Assembly: GCA_002717145.1 (NCBI GenBank)
Contig: PBCP01000013.1
Span: 1-64,000 of the forward strand
Direction: 5' to 3'
From: Planctomycetaceae bacterium
GTDB lineage: Bacteria; Planctomycetota; Planctomycetia; Pirellulales; Pirellulaceae
DNA: 64,000 nucleotides
Shown: one piece after another, positions 1-8,749 of the stretch
Numbering within the stretch: position 1 is the first letter of the stretch
Layout: each line of letters starts with the position of its first letter
Position numbers and translations under genes: made by a program
Notes under the pieces: model-generated
What the model saw: the letters and a program-made list of their open reading frames with translations, nothing else
Told to the model about the DNA's origin: nothing
The model's database searches: none

Positions 1-92
1 GTAATGGAGGAGGGAAACATTCTATTCTAGGTCACCCATAAGACCCTACAAGGCCAAATAAGTTGTGACCGGAGGGTATTTTTGAATGAGTA

Positions 93-2087
93 TTACTCTG
101 ATGTTTTCTTCTGTGGGAAGAATTTATTCAAGGTTTCTTCCGTCGGCGGTTTCGTGACCAACGACACGATGATCATCGATGCAGTCGAAATGAGGATCAT
201 GAAAGTAACCGGCATCACACCTAACACATCGTAGTGTGGATTCGAAGCAAAGCCTGAATCCTGGAACATGTATAGCCAGCTTAATCCTGCACCTATAACC
301 GCAGCATAAGCTCCCGCTTTGGTCAATTTTCGCCAATACAAGGATGCCAGAACTAATGGGAACAAGCTTGAAAAACCGCTAAAACACCATACCCCAAGCG
401 TAAATACGCGGCGAGGTTCAAACAGGCTAAAGATATACGTCAGTGCAACGATTCCCACGATAAAAGCTCGGGCAATGACGATCAACTGCTGATCGGTAAA
501 GCGTGTTTTCTTGCTATAGTGAGTCACAATGTCTGTCGTAAACATGGTTCCGACACAAAGGAATTGACTGTCGAGCGAAGACATGATCGCCGCTAAGATT
601 CCGGCAGACAAAAGTCCGGCCATAAAGGGGCCTGTCAATGCCTTGACTGCTGCCGGCAACACCGCATTTGGAGGGAAGTGAGGCGGGATCAATGCAGCTC
701 CGGTATCGGGATTAACAGCACTAGTCATCCACACACCAAGCAATACACAGGGCACCCATACCAACATGATAAAGATAGGATGCGCGACGACCGCCAATTT
801 GAAGCTGTCTGCGTTCTTGGCTGTTAGCCAATGCTGGAATAGGTGTGGAAACATTCCGACCGAAAGAGGCACAAAGAAGTAAGTAAGGAATTTCCAGGGA
901 CTCATGCCTCGAGGAGCATCCGGAGCCCACCTGGAAGCCCTGTACACGCCTTTGGCTTTCTTGCGCGTCCATTTCGTAGGGTCGCTTGGATTGCCAATCT
1001 TACTCTCGAACATTTCCAGCCCGGCTTCATCCGCGTTTGGCTTTTGAGGAAAATGTCCGAGCTCTTTGTGAGACAGAATAGTATTCGAATAATCATGACC
1101 ATCGATGACTTTCCGGTCATCCTGTTCTAACAGAGCATAGTTTCGCTCTTCGATGGAAAGGAAGTCGAGTAGCCCATTCTTTTTGGCAAAGGCGGCAGGA
1201 GCTCGGTCTTTCTTCATAAAGGGCGGCAATGGTGCCTTAAATTCATCCATCGCCTGTTGTATTTGTTGATCAGTCAGCTTTATTTTGCCGTGATTCACGG
1301 CATAGTTGTAAAAAGCTAAAGTTTGCCATTTAGCATAGTCTTGATTGTATTTTTGGAGATCCTGATCATCGATCGATCTCTTCATTTTGGTCGGATTCTT
1401 GTCATAGACATTCTTTGTGGCCTGCTCTAGTCCCCCAAGTTTGTCAGAGATGATAAAAAACGTAATCAGACCCAGAATCATAAAGACGATGGTTTGAGCG
1501 GTGTTCGCCATTGCCGTTCCACGCATCCCACCAAAGAAAACATAGATCAAAACAACAATGCAAATTACTAATGACGCCAACCAGGGTGGCACACCGTAAT
1601 CGTATTCAGCGAACGAGGTTTCAAAGGCACCTTCCGTAATACTGTTAATTACTGTTCCGGAAGCCATAACCCCGATCAGAAGATAGGGGATAACTAGTCC
1701 CACGAGAATCGGGAATAGGATAATCCCAATTTTGTCACTTTCCAACCGGTCGCGGAAGAACTGAATCTGCGTGGTATATCCATACTTTCTTCCTAAGTCC
1801 CACAGTTTTACGCCTAGAACAAAGAAGCATAGCGAGTGAATGATTCCACTGGATGAGGCAAGTAAGCCGTACACTCCTGCGCCTTCCTTAAAGGATTCAC
1901 CCGTTGAACCGACTAATGCAAAAGCAGTCATGGTCGTGCCAAACAGCGACATCAATAGCATGAATGGCCCGATGGAGTGACTGGCAAGCATGTAGTCCTT
2001 GCTGGTACCACGAAACAGCTTACTGGAAAAGAGTCCCAATCCAAGGAGTAGGCAGAGATAGATAGAAATGATGATTAATTGAGTCAT
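93..2087 (-). CDS. Sodium:solute symporter (SSS family) with large soluble insertion
   Basis: A 664-residue inner-membrane transporter of the SSS family, expected to use a sodium gradient to import a small solute such as a carboxylate or sugar; the substrate cannot be read from sequence. The N-terminal helix, the region around GGMRGT (about residue 190) and many hydrophobic segments fit the family. Between roughly residues 218 and 393 lies a charged, non-membrane insertion of about 175 residues, where ordinary members have a short loop. The ATG start overlaps the TAA of the upstream DUF3311 gene by one base (TAATG), and GGAGGTGAG lies just before it, so the pair is probably translationally coupled. 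DUF3311 proteins commonly accompany SSS transporters, which supports a two-part transporter. Confidence 0.9.
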   Translation of the reverse strand: MTQLIIISIYLCLLLGLGLFSSKLFRGTSKDYMLASHSIGPFMLLMSLFGTTMTAFALVGSTGESFKEGAGVYGLLASSSGIIHSLCFFVLGVKLWDLGRKYGYTTQIQFFRDRLESDKIGIILFPILVGLVIPYLLIGVMASGTVINSITEGAFETSFAEYDYGVPPWLASLVICIVVLIYVFFGGMRGTAMANTAQTIVFMILGLITFFIISDKLGGLEQATKNVYDKNPTKMKRSIDDQDLQKYNQDYAKWQTLAFYNYAVNHGKIKLTDQQIQQAMDEFKAPLPPFMKKDRAPAAFAKKNGLLDFLSIEERNYALLEQDDRKVIDGHDYSNTILSHKELGHFPQKPNADEAGLEMFESKIGNPSDPTKWTRKKAKGVYRASRWAPDAPRGMSPWKFLTYFFVPLSVGMFPHLFQHWLTAKNADSFKLAVVAHPIFIMLVWVPCVLLGVWMTSAVNPDTGAALIPPHFPPNAVLPAAVKALTGPFMAGLLSAGILAAIMSSLDSQFLCVGTMFTTDIVTHYSKKTRFTDQQLIVIARAFIVGIVALTYIFSLFEPRRVFTLGVWCFSGFSSLFPLVLASLYWRKLTKAGAYAAVIGAGLSWLYMFQDSGFASNPHYDVLGVMPVTFMILISTASMIIVSLVTKPPTEETLNKFFPQKKTSE

Positions 2088-2344
2088 TACTCACCTCCCT
2101 CCTGCGCAACGACTGGCTCCGTGGCCGCCACCCCTTCATCTTCCTCGAATTCCGGCCAGGCGATTTTAGTAGCCAGAAACCAGGTAGCTCCGGCTCCAAT
2201 AGAAATGCCAGCCTGCCATAGCAACGCCATTGGCATAAAACCGAAAACAGGTTCTTTATTGTCCCAGTTCCAGACGTCGTGGTGCAATATGATCAGCAGG
2301 ATAACCAGTCCGATGATGATCCACTTACCGTTAGATTTATTCAT
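2087..2344 (-). CDS. DUF3311 small membrane protein, partner of the symporter
   Basis: An 85-residue protein with two predicted membrane helices (about residues 8-25 and 35-60) and an acidic C-terminal tail. The sequence around LLIILHHDVWNW and the second helix fit DUF3311, a family of small proteins encoded next to sodium:solute symporters. Its stop codon overlaps the symporter ATG, so the two are almost certainly one transcript. Its role is thought to be a small accessory subunit; no catalytic motif is present. Confidence 0.8.
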   Translation of the reverse strand: MNKSNGKWIIIGLVILLIILHHDVWNWDNKEPVFGFMPMALLWQAGISIGAGATWFLATKIAWPEFEEDEGVAATEPVVAQEGGE

Positions 2345-2650
2345 AATCTGTATTCAAGTCCGAAAGATGTGAAAGGGCCGCGAAGCAGATGCTAATATTG
2401 CTCCCCGCAGTAAACTACTAGTGTAGTATCTCAACGCTAGGTCTGCCACAGTTTTAAAAACTGTAAATAACTACTTACCAGGTAGCCGCCGCTACAGTTA
2501 TTTTGACCGGAAAAGTTTACCAAGGTTGCCTTCGAATAAAGAATCAGACGGTGACAACTCGTCAAATTGCACCTCTTCAGATTGTTAACTCATGGCGGCC
2601 ATTCTGACTGCATTTCCGAAGTAGGTCCAAAGGGCAATTTCCCTATTAGG
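2345..2650. other. Gene-free stretch upstream of the symporter operon
   Basis: About 300 bases between the end of the isoprenoid operon and the DUF3311 start. I see no convincing coding frame. It holds a perfect inverted repeat at 2448-2464 (8-base arms, one central base) and a shorter one of 5-base arms near 2415-2428. The promoter of the symporter operon should lie here, reading leftwards. Confidence 0.4.
2448..2464. promoter_or_regulatory. Short AT-rich perfect inverted repeat
   Basis: ACAGTTTT and AAAACTGT flank a single central A. It lies about 105 bases upstream of the DUF3311 start and is not followed by a T run in either direction, so an operator is as plausible as a terminator. No binding protein can be assigned. 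Confidence 0.25.
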
Positions 2651-3196
2651 TTATTCCACGGGTGCTACGACTTCGAGTAATTCGATCGCAGGTTCGCCGT
2701 TACAGTGGATCCAGCCGGTTCGGCCCCAAACCGTGACATCAGTTTCGATTCCAAAGAGCTCAGCAAGGTCCTGTCCGGCGGCGATTTCCCACAATTCAGA
2801 AAGTTCGACACGACGCAGTACGTCACGTTCGATCAGAATCCGTCCGAGAGGAGTGCCTTCGCTAAGAATTTGTTGTTGAACTTCAGCTCCCAGATACTCG
2901 AAATGGAGGCGGACGATGCCGAATTGAACGACGGCTCGGTCCGATTGTTTGGTAAGTAGAATCTTACGACTGTAATAGTTGGCAACGTGCATCGACTCAA
3001 GTACCTGAACATCGACTAGCTCACCATAGTGAGATTCGACGGTGACAGTCATATGATGTTCGTGAGCCAGTAGCTTTTGGTAAACAGTAGGTAATCCATC
3101 GGCGATTACCTTCGCAGGAATTCCAAATTCTGCAGCATCAGGATAGAACAGTCCAATTAAAGTGCTGATATCAGGAGCAGGGGTATCTGAACTCAC
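2651..3196 (-). CDS. Chorismate-lyase-like (UbiC/DUF98-type) protein
   Basis: A 181-residue cytoplasmic protein resembling the chorismate lyase/UTRA-like fold of UbiC and DUF98 proteins. The clearest family feature is TPLGRIL at about residues 114-120 followed by an ERD segment; a preceding strand pattern (VQFGIVRLHFEYL) also fits. Family members remove pyruvate from chorismate to give 4-hydroxybenzoate, the aromatic precursor of ubiquinone-like and glycolipid head groups. The start is GTG at 3196, with AGGA ten bases upstream. It is the last gene of the radical SAM, zinc ribbon, terpene cyclase, polyprenyl synthase operon, 43 bases after the synthase. The context suggests an aromatic group joined to, or made alongside, an isoprenoid. 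Similarity is judged by eye, so activity is uncertain. Confidence 0.6.
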   Translation of the reverse strand: MSSDTPAPDISTLIGLFYPDAAEFGIPAKVIADGLPTVYQKLLAHEHHMTVTVESHYGELVDVQVLESMHVANYYSRKILLTKQSDRAVVQFGIVRLHFEYLGAEVQQQILSEGTPLGRILIERDVLRRVELSELWEIAAGQDLAELFGIETDVTVWGRTGWIHCNGEPAIELLEVVAPVE

Positions 3197-3239
3197 TTAA
3201 ACCAAATCCTTTAGTTGCCAATAAAGACTGCAGTCGGGA

Positions 3240-5093
3240 TTATTCCGGGCTGTGTGCCTCAATGGTCATTGGAACCAGTTGTTGTATTTTTTCTTCGGGG
3301 CGTTCCAGAATGGAATCGATCAGGAAGTACATCAGTCGTCTAAGGTCTTCTGGTTGAATTTCATCTGCAATGGATTCAGCTCGGGCCTGATGTTTATCAA
3401 CTAGCTTTAATGCCATTTCAAATACCCGAGCACTTTCATACAGATGTTTGACCCTTTCAATTCGAACTACCGGATCGGCACCATGATCTTCACGGCAAAG
3501 GTCTAGTAATTCAGCTTGGTCGTCTTCGGAGAGAGCTTCAAGTGCGAGAGCATGGAGAACTGTTGGTCGGCCGCCCAAAACATCTCCCCCGGCGGCCATT
3601 TTATTGAAATCATCACCCTGCCAGTCCAACAGGTCATTGAGAATTTGGAAAGCGACTCCCAGATTGCGTGCAAACTGTTTCACCGGTTCGCGGTATTCAC
3701 CAATGGGCTGAGCCAGGCGGATGCCGGAAAGCATCGCTGCTTCAAAAGCAGGAGAAGTTTTGAGAGCGTATACCTTGAGTGCGTCAATAGGCTTAAGTTG
3801 TTTATCGAGAGCATCCCGCCATAACAACTCAGCTCCCTGTCCTTCAGAAAGTTTAGTGTGAGCTTCGGCTAATACATCCAAAATATCCGTGGTAACATCG
3901 GCACCGAGCGTGGCGGCTTCTGTACTGACAAAACGGTAACCCATGCCAATCATGTAGTCACCAATATTGATCGCCGTTGGAATACCATAGCGGTTGTGTA
4001 CGGTCTCCTCGCCGTAACGAAACGGATCATCGTCTTCGATATCGTCGTGGACAAGAGAAGCCTTATGAAAGGTTTCGATGGACATGGCACAGCGTTTAAC
4101 GGAGTCCGACCAGTACTCGATCGTTTTTGCCCCGTCACGTAACGTAGCGTGACCGCCAGTAAGGGCATCGTAGGTGGCGAGAGTGATAAACGGACGAGAG
4201 TGTTTCCCGCCTTTACTGAGGAAGTCATAAGCGACAGCTTCAGTCAACGCCACGGGGTCAATCGTCCCAAGTCCGTCACCGTCAACTTCACTAAGCCTTG
4301 GGCCCCCCCGCATCCTAGGAATAATACGTTCCAGTTCGTCGGCACCGAATAACTCAGTCGAAGCCCGCATCAAATGGAGGTATGTCCGCGTCTGAGGTGC
4401 AGAGTCATCGTATTCGATCTGGATCATCTCATTGACCCAGTCTTCGTCGACTGCAGTATTGCGGCAGTCATCTGACAGTAGCGGTACTGCCATACAGGGG
4501 ATGCCGGCCAGCAAAATCTTATCAATGGCTTTTTCAAGCACATTCAGGCAGGCAACACCTACAATGGCATCGACATATCCGGAGACAATGATTTTATGAA
4601 CAATCGGTGAACCTTCCGCTACCAGAACACGGTACCCCATGTCTTCGGCCATCCCTCGGAAATCCGCGATGCTGCAGGCACCACATGTTTTGCAATCGAG
4701 GCCGAACTGATCATAGTCGGCCGGGCAGCCTTCCGCATGTTTAAGGCAATGGGGTAGCAGGAACAGCCGACGATTAGGTGGGACAGCGGCCACTTGCTCC
4801 CGCCAGAATTCAGAAGCGAACATTACCATGGTCCAACCGAGATATCCTTCTGGCAGATCCATTTCATCAAGGATCTTACGCACTTCGACTTCCATCTCAT
4901 CTTTCGTCATTGGACGCGATTTATCGAAGCTGTCGCAGATTGTCCGGCATTTTTGGCGAACCGTTTCGCGCACGTCCTTTAAATCAGGAACTAACTTCAG
5001 ATGTGAAGTCTTCCTTCGTTTGGACTTGCGTTTGGGTTGGGCGCTGGTTGCTGAGGCATTAACGGGTCCATCAGCAGATGATGCAGTTGCCAA
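3240..5093 (-). CDS. DUF116 / polyprenyl diphosphate synthase fusion
   Basis: A 617-residue two-domain protein. After a basic N-terminus, a DUF116 domain spans about residues 45-240 and contains Cys116, 123, 134, 137 and 140, probably a metal or Fe-S site. From about 270 onward it is a trans-isoprenyl diphosphate synthase: GGKHSRPF (295-302), the first Asp-rich motif DDIED at 350-354, a lysine in KTSPAF at 445, and the second motif written NDLLD at 486-490, so its first Asp is Asn. Such enzymes condense isopentenyl diphosphate onto allylic primers. The start is TTG at 5093, supported by AAAGGAAAG seven bases upstream. It lies 14 bases after the terpene cyclase stop, implying it supplies the cyclase substrate. 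The chain length of the product cannot be predicted. Confidence 0.85.
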   Translation of the reverse strand: MATASSADGPVNASATSAQPKRKSKRRKTSHLKLVPDLKDVRETVRQKCRTICDSFDKSRPMTKDEMEVEVRKILDEMDLPEGYLGWTMVMFASEFWREQVAAVPPNRRLFLLPHCLKHAEGCPADYDQFGLDCKTCGACSIADFRGMAEDMGYRVLVAEGSPIVHKIIVSGYVDAIVGVACLNVLEKAIDKILLAGIPCMAVPLLSDDCRNTAVDEDWVNEMIQIEYDDSAPQTRTYLHLMRASTELFGADELERIIPRMRGGPRLSEVDGDGLGTIDPVALTEAVAYDFLSKGGKHSRPFITLATYDALTGGHATLRDGAKTIEYWSDSVKRCAMSIETFHKASLVHDDIEDDDPFRYGEETVHNRYGIPTAINIGDYMIGMGYRFVSTEAATLGADVTTDILDVLAEAHTKLSEGQGAELLWRDALDKQLKPIDALKVYALKTSPAFEAAMLSGIRLAQPIGEYREPVKQFARNLGVAFQILNDLLDWQGDDFNKMAAGGDVLGGRPTVLHALALEALSEDDQAELLDLCREDHGADPVVRIERVKHLYESARVFEMALKLVDKHQARAESIADEIQPEDLRRLMYFLIDSILERPEEKIQQLVPMTIEAHSPE

Positions 5094-5107
5094 GTTAATG
5101 CTTTCCT

Positions 5108-7042
5108 TTATTGGATGTCGGTTGCTGAGATTGGATTGGCTGCCGAATTGTTGGCACGACTCAAGGCGGTACCCAATGCAGAAACCGTAAAAATTAGTGG
5201 ATATAACCTTTCATGATACCACAGCTTCGCGAAGTAGAAACCAATTGGCGAGCAATCCACATATCTGCCAGTTTCCACTCGATCTATTAACCACGCAAGT
5301 CCCTTCTCGACGGCTTCTGCCTGGTGTGTAGGATCTGGACTATGCATTAATGTTTCCAACGCCAATGCCGTTTCCTCGACACTACTGCCATCTCGCTTAT
5401 TAAGTATCTTTCCGTTAGCTAATCGCTGATGAGCGACTCCGCTTCCCCAGCCTCCGTCATCATTTTGGTTCGTTACCAGCCATTGAAATCCACGATTCGC
5501 AGCCCGGGCGGAGCTGTGGCCCCACATGATATAGGCCAAGAGCACTTTTGATGTGCCATATACGGGATTCTCTTCCTGTGGGTGATCCTGATTGCCAAAC
5601 CACAACGGATACCAACTGCCGTCAGCATTTTGTTGTTCATCGAGATACTGAAAGCCCTGTTGAACAACTCGCTCGAAACCCGTCGAATCGTCAGCAAAAA
5701 CACCTTTGTCGGAAACTAATTCCTTTTCCCACGCTTTAAGGGCGCGTAGTACATGAGCCGAGAGATCTGCGCCGCTACGGTCGAAGGGCAGCTTCCCCCA
5801 ACCGCGACAAAATGTTGGCCAACCGCGATCCCTATTCTGCAAATTGATCATCCACCGAATTCCATTCATGGCGGCATCACGAATTCGTGGCAAATCCTGT
5901 GGTTCAAAAGAGGGGGACTGCCTAATGGAATCAAGTGCAAGGATTGCAGACGGAGTGTCATCACAGTCTGGAACTGCTCCCGTCAAATCACTCCATCCCC
6001 AGCCGCCGGGGTCGGCACCGGTGAACGGGTGGCGGGTGATATTTTGACAGCTTAACAGCCAATCGGTCACTCCCAAATCCGCTGTGTCAGTTTGATGCTG
6101 ATGTAAAGCGTTTACAGCCAGTGAGGTATTCCATGTCGCCAGATTCGTATCGATGGGCCAGCTTCCATCGGAACGAACGGTTTCCACTAAGAACCGGACA
6201 GCGTTTTTGGAAACCGGATGCTTTGCTCGCCCGGTGGAGATCAGGCTCATCGCGACAAAAGACGTGAGTGGGATGGCTTCCAGATAGCCACCACTGGCCG
6301 GCTGCATTTGCTCGAGCACGCGGAGGCTTCGGTTGACCGTCAGTGAACGAATGATGCGACTAATTGGATTCCAGGGTTTTTGATGAAAAAACTTTGCCTG
6401 CCCTATGCCTACGAGTGCGGGAATCGCATAGCTGACAACCGGTAACTGCAGGAACCGATAGAAAGACTGAGGGAAACAAGCCAGTTCAAACGGGAGTGAG
6501 GCGACTGCCGACCAGGATACGAGGCCTGCTAGTGCTGCGTTGGTTAAAATCGGGACGGCAAATGTTTTGTCCTTACCATATCTAGCTTTCAATCCATCGA
6601 CCCATCCTTGTTTGTCGACATATGCAGTTGCCGTTTCTATCGCCTCGACATATTCGTTTTCCTTACCCGCTAACTTGATCGCTGCGATTGATAGAATGGT
6701 TGTGGCGATATTCGAGTAACTTAATACCGTGTCGCCCCAGCCACCGTCTTCATTTTGGTTGCTGACAAGCCAATTGCAACCGTTGGCGATAATAGGCAAA
6801 AGCTCGTCGCGTTTGGGAAGGCCTTCATTGTGTTTTGGGTAGTGTTTGTAAAGAAGGCCCAGTGTACTGATGGCCGTTGCGGTGGAAAGTGCCGAGGTGG
6901 CAAGTTCACCTTCCCAGAAAAGCCGAGAATTTCGTTCGTCCAGAAGTCGCCGCCTGGCCGCCGATGCGGCAGTTTTTAATTTGTCCGACACACCATTATC
7001 CTGGCAACCGGAGTGCGATTCGGGAAAAGCATTTGTTTCCAT
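5108..7042 (-). CDS. Squalene-hopene-cyclase-like class II terpene cyclase
   Basis: A 644-residue alpha-alpha barrel protein. It has the class II cyclase acid motif DCDD at 359-362 (DxDD; the DVDD of bacterial squalene-hopene cyclases lies at a similar position) and several QW-type repeats, for example QNEDGGWGD at 96-104, DGSW near 292, GGWGW near 346, and QNxDGSW and QNDDGGWG in the C-terminal half. Family members protonate a polyprenoid and close several rings at the membrane surface. The length fits squalene-hopene cyclases. The N-terminal region is unlike textbook hopene cyclases, so the substrate may not be squalene. It starts six bases after the zinc-ribbon gene, with no clear ribosome binding site, and is followed by the polyprenyl synthase. 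No squalene synthase gene is visible in the window. Confidence 0.8.
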   Translation of the reverse strand: METNAFPESHSGCQDNGVSDKLKTAASAARRRLLDERNSRLFWEGELATSALSTATAISTLGLLYKHYPKHNEGLPKRDELLPIIANGCNWLVSNQNEDGGWGDTVLSYSNIATTILSIAAIKLAGKENEYVEAIETATAYVDKQGWVDGLKARYGKDKTFAVPILTNAALAGLVSWSAVASLPFELACFPQSFYRFLQLPVVSYAIPALVGIGQAKFFHQKPWNPISRIIRSLTVNRSLRVLEQMQPASGGYLEAIPLTSFVAMSLISTGRAKHPVSKNAVRFLVETVRSDGSWPIDTNLATWNTSLAVNALHQHQTDTADLGVTDWLLSCQNITRHPFTGADPGGWGWSDLTGAVPDCDDTPSAILALDSIRQSPSFEPQDLPRIRDAAMNGIRWMINLQNRDRGWPTFCRGWGKLPFDRSGADLSAHVLRALKAWEKELVSDKGVFADDSTGFERVVQQGFQYLDEQQNADGSWYPLWFGNQDHPQEENPVYGTSKVLLAYIMWGHSSARAANRGFQWLVTNQNDDGGWGSGVAHQRLANGKILNKRDGSSVEETALALETLMHSPDPTHQAEAVEKGLAWLIDRVETGRYVDCSPIGFYFAKLWYHERLYPLIFTVSALGTALSRANNSAANPISATDIQ

Positions 7043-7048
7043 TTATTG

Positions 7049-8746
7049 TTAGATGTAATTAAAGTACTCGTCAACTTGCGGCGTCGATGCAAATTCCTGC
7101 AATTCAGGAATCGCCTGCAAATCCATCTCGATGCCTAAGTCGTGTAGTTTCTTTAATCCTTCAAGGATGGCATTGTTGTCTTTTTCAACGAACGCGATAT
7201 CGAGCATTGTGTAGTAAGAATCCGGTAGGTTTGGGTCTTGTTCGATGGCCGCATTCAAAAATTGCTTTGCCTGTGGTAGCTCTTCCATGAGATAACATGT
7301 GTCTGCTTTTAATACGAGGAGATAAGCATCACCACCTACGAAAGTATTTAGAGCATCTATAGTAGATAATGTCTCATTCAGGTCCCCATTTAGAACATGA
7401 TAGTCGATCATCAGCAACGGTAAGGCCTTATCATTGGGATGAAATTTTTTAAAGTCAGCCAAGGCGTTTATATAAGGTTCAGCATTGAGAACGTTGCCTA
7501 AATCGTCATAGCTCATCATCATTGCGGTAGCCTGGATACGATTCATAAGCATATTCTTATCTTGCTTCAGATTTGCCGGCAATTGTTCATAAAGGCTAAG
7601 AACACGTTGATGGTTTCCACTTTGGACGGCCTCACTGGAGGCAATCATTTGGTTAATATCACTGACATTGGAACCGCCAAGTAAACGTGAAATCGCCGAC
7701 TGATCAATTTCCTGAGCCAGGGGTAAAAAGGCTCGCCGAAACGTTTGTGAAATTCGTTCGCCAGTGGTGTAGTCGAATAGATCGACGACTTTGACCTGCC
7801 CGCTCACTTTGGCCAGCAAAAGTTCGTGATAGTTTATTCCACTTTCATCACCACCAAGCTGAAATCGAAATAGTGCCGTTCGATAGCCGTCGATTTCACG
7901 AAAGCGGAGGAAGCGGTAGTCTCCGCCATCGGATAATGCCAAGTCAATTTCGTCAGTCATGTTAGCCGGGAATACGCCGCTGACGCCTGTTTTGAAGCCG
8001 GTCTTCGCTTCATTCATCTGTGCTGCGGAACTTTCTGACGTATAGGGACTGAGGGCGATATCACATACCGAATTAACATCGATTAGATCCTGGATGGGTT
8101 GCGAGTTTCCATTGTCTAATGCCCGGTTGATCCTATCCACAACCGTCTGTGCTTCGTTCTCGCTAATCATGGAAACCTGGGAGACACCAACAGGAATAGT
8201 GTTGTCGCTTGTCGACACTCCATTCGTCAGTTTACTGCTATTGTTTTTCGCAGTGAATTTATTGCTACTGTCCTGATTGAGAAGAAAGACGGTCAAACCA
8301 ACACCAATGATGAGAATCGACACTGCACAAATGCCAATCATCATGTTTTTGCTGGACTTATTGTTGCTGCGTCGTTGAATCGGTTCGCTAGTTGGTTGTC
8401 TTTCGAACGTTCTACCCGAGTCTCCCGTATTAATCTGAAAAGGACTGGCAGGCGGAGTAGGGGCGGTAGTTAATGTTGCCGGCTGGGCAATAGCCTGTGC
8501 GACAGGTCCATCCGGTGATGCTGTTGGAGTTACAGTGGGAGGTACTGGAGCGGCAGGCGGAGTTGCCGGCATCTGTTGGCTTGGTGAGCTAGGTGATAGG
8601 GGAGATAGGGTCGGTGTCGCGGTAGGAAGGCCAGCCGCCGGTATCACTAACGGTTGTTTGCATTTGGGACATGCGGCGCGACGACCGGCGAATTGTTCAG
8701 GAACTTGGAATGTTGCGCCACATTGGCAAGATACTTGAATCACCAC
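7049..8746 (-). CDS. Zinc-ribbon, single-pass membrane protein with TPR-like C-terminus
   Basis: A 565-residue protein of unknown function. The first 30 residues form a zinc ribbon with Cys7, Cys9, Cys26 and Cys29 (MJ0042-like). A proline- and threonine-rich linker runs to about 130, one membrane helix follows (about 135-156), and the rest is a soluble, partly helical region whose last 200 residues resemble TPR repeats. The zinc ribbon would be cytoplasmic and the long domain periplasmic. It begins with GTG three bases after the radical SAM stop and ends six bases before the terpene cyclase start, so it belongs to the isoprenoid operon. Such ribbon-linker-helix proteins are common in planctomycetes; its place here hints at a scaffold or transport role, which is inference. 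Confidence 0.75.
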   Translation of the reverse strand: MVIQVSCQCGATFQVPEQFAGRRAACPKCKQPLVIPAAGLPTATPTLSPLSPSSPSQQMPATPPAAPVPPTVTPTASPDGPVAQAIAQPATLTTAPTPPASPFQINTGDSGRTFERQPTSEPIQRRSNNKSSKNMMIGICAVSILIIGVGLTVFLLNQDSSNKFTAKNNSSKLTNGVSTSDNTIPVGVSQVSMISENEAQTVVDRINRALDNGNSQPIQDLIDVNSVCDIALSPYTSESSAAQMNEAKTGFKTGVSGVFPANMTDEIDLALSDGGDYRFLRFREIDGYRTALFRFQLGGDESGINYHELLLAKVSGQVKVVDLFDYTTGERISQTFRRAFLPLAQEIDQSAISRLLGGSNVSDINQMIASSEAVQSGNHQRVLSLYEQLPANLKQDKNMLMNRIQATAMMMSYDDLGNVLNAEPYINALADFKKFHPNDKALPLLMIDYHVLNGDLNETLSTIDALNTFVGGDAYLLVLKADTCYLMEELPQAKQFLNAAIEQDPNLPDSYYTMLDIAFVEKDNNAILEGLKKLHDLGIEMDLQAIPELQEFASTPQVDEYFNYI

Positions 8747-8749
8747 GGT

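Noticed and set aside
1-92. GGTCAC/GTGACC inverted repeat after the symporter as a terminator
   Set aside because: Arms are only six bases with a loop of over 30 bases and no T run.
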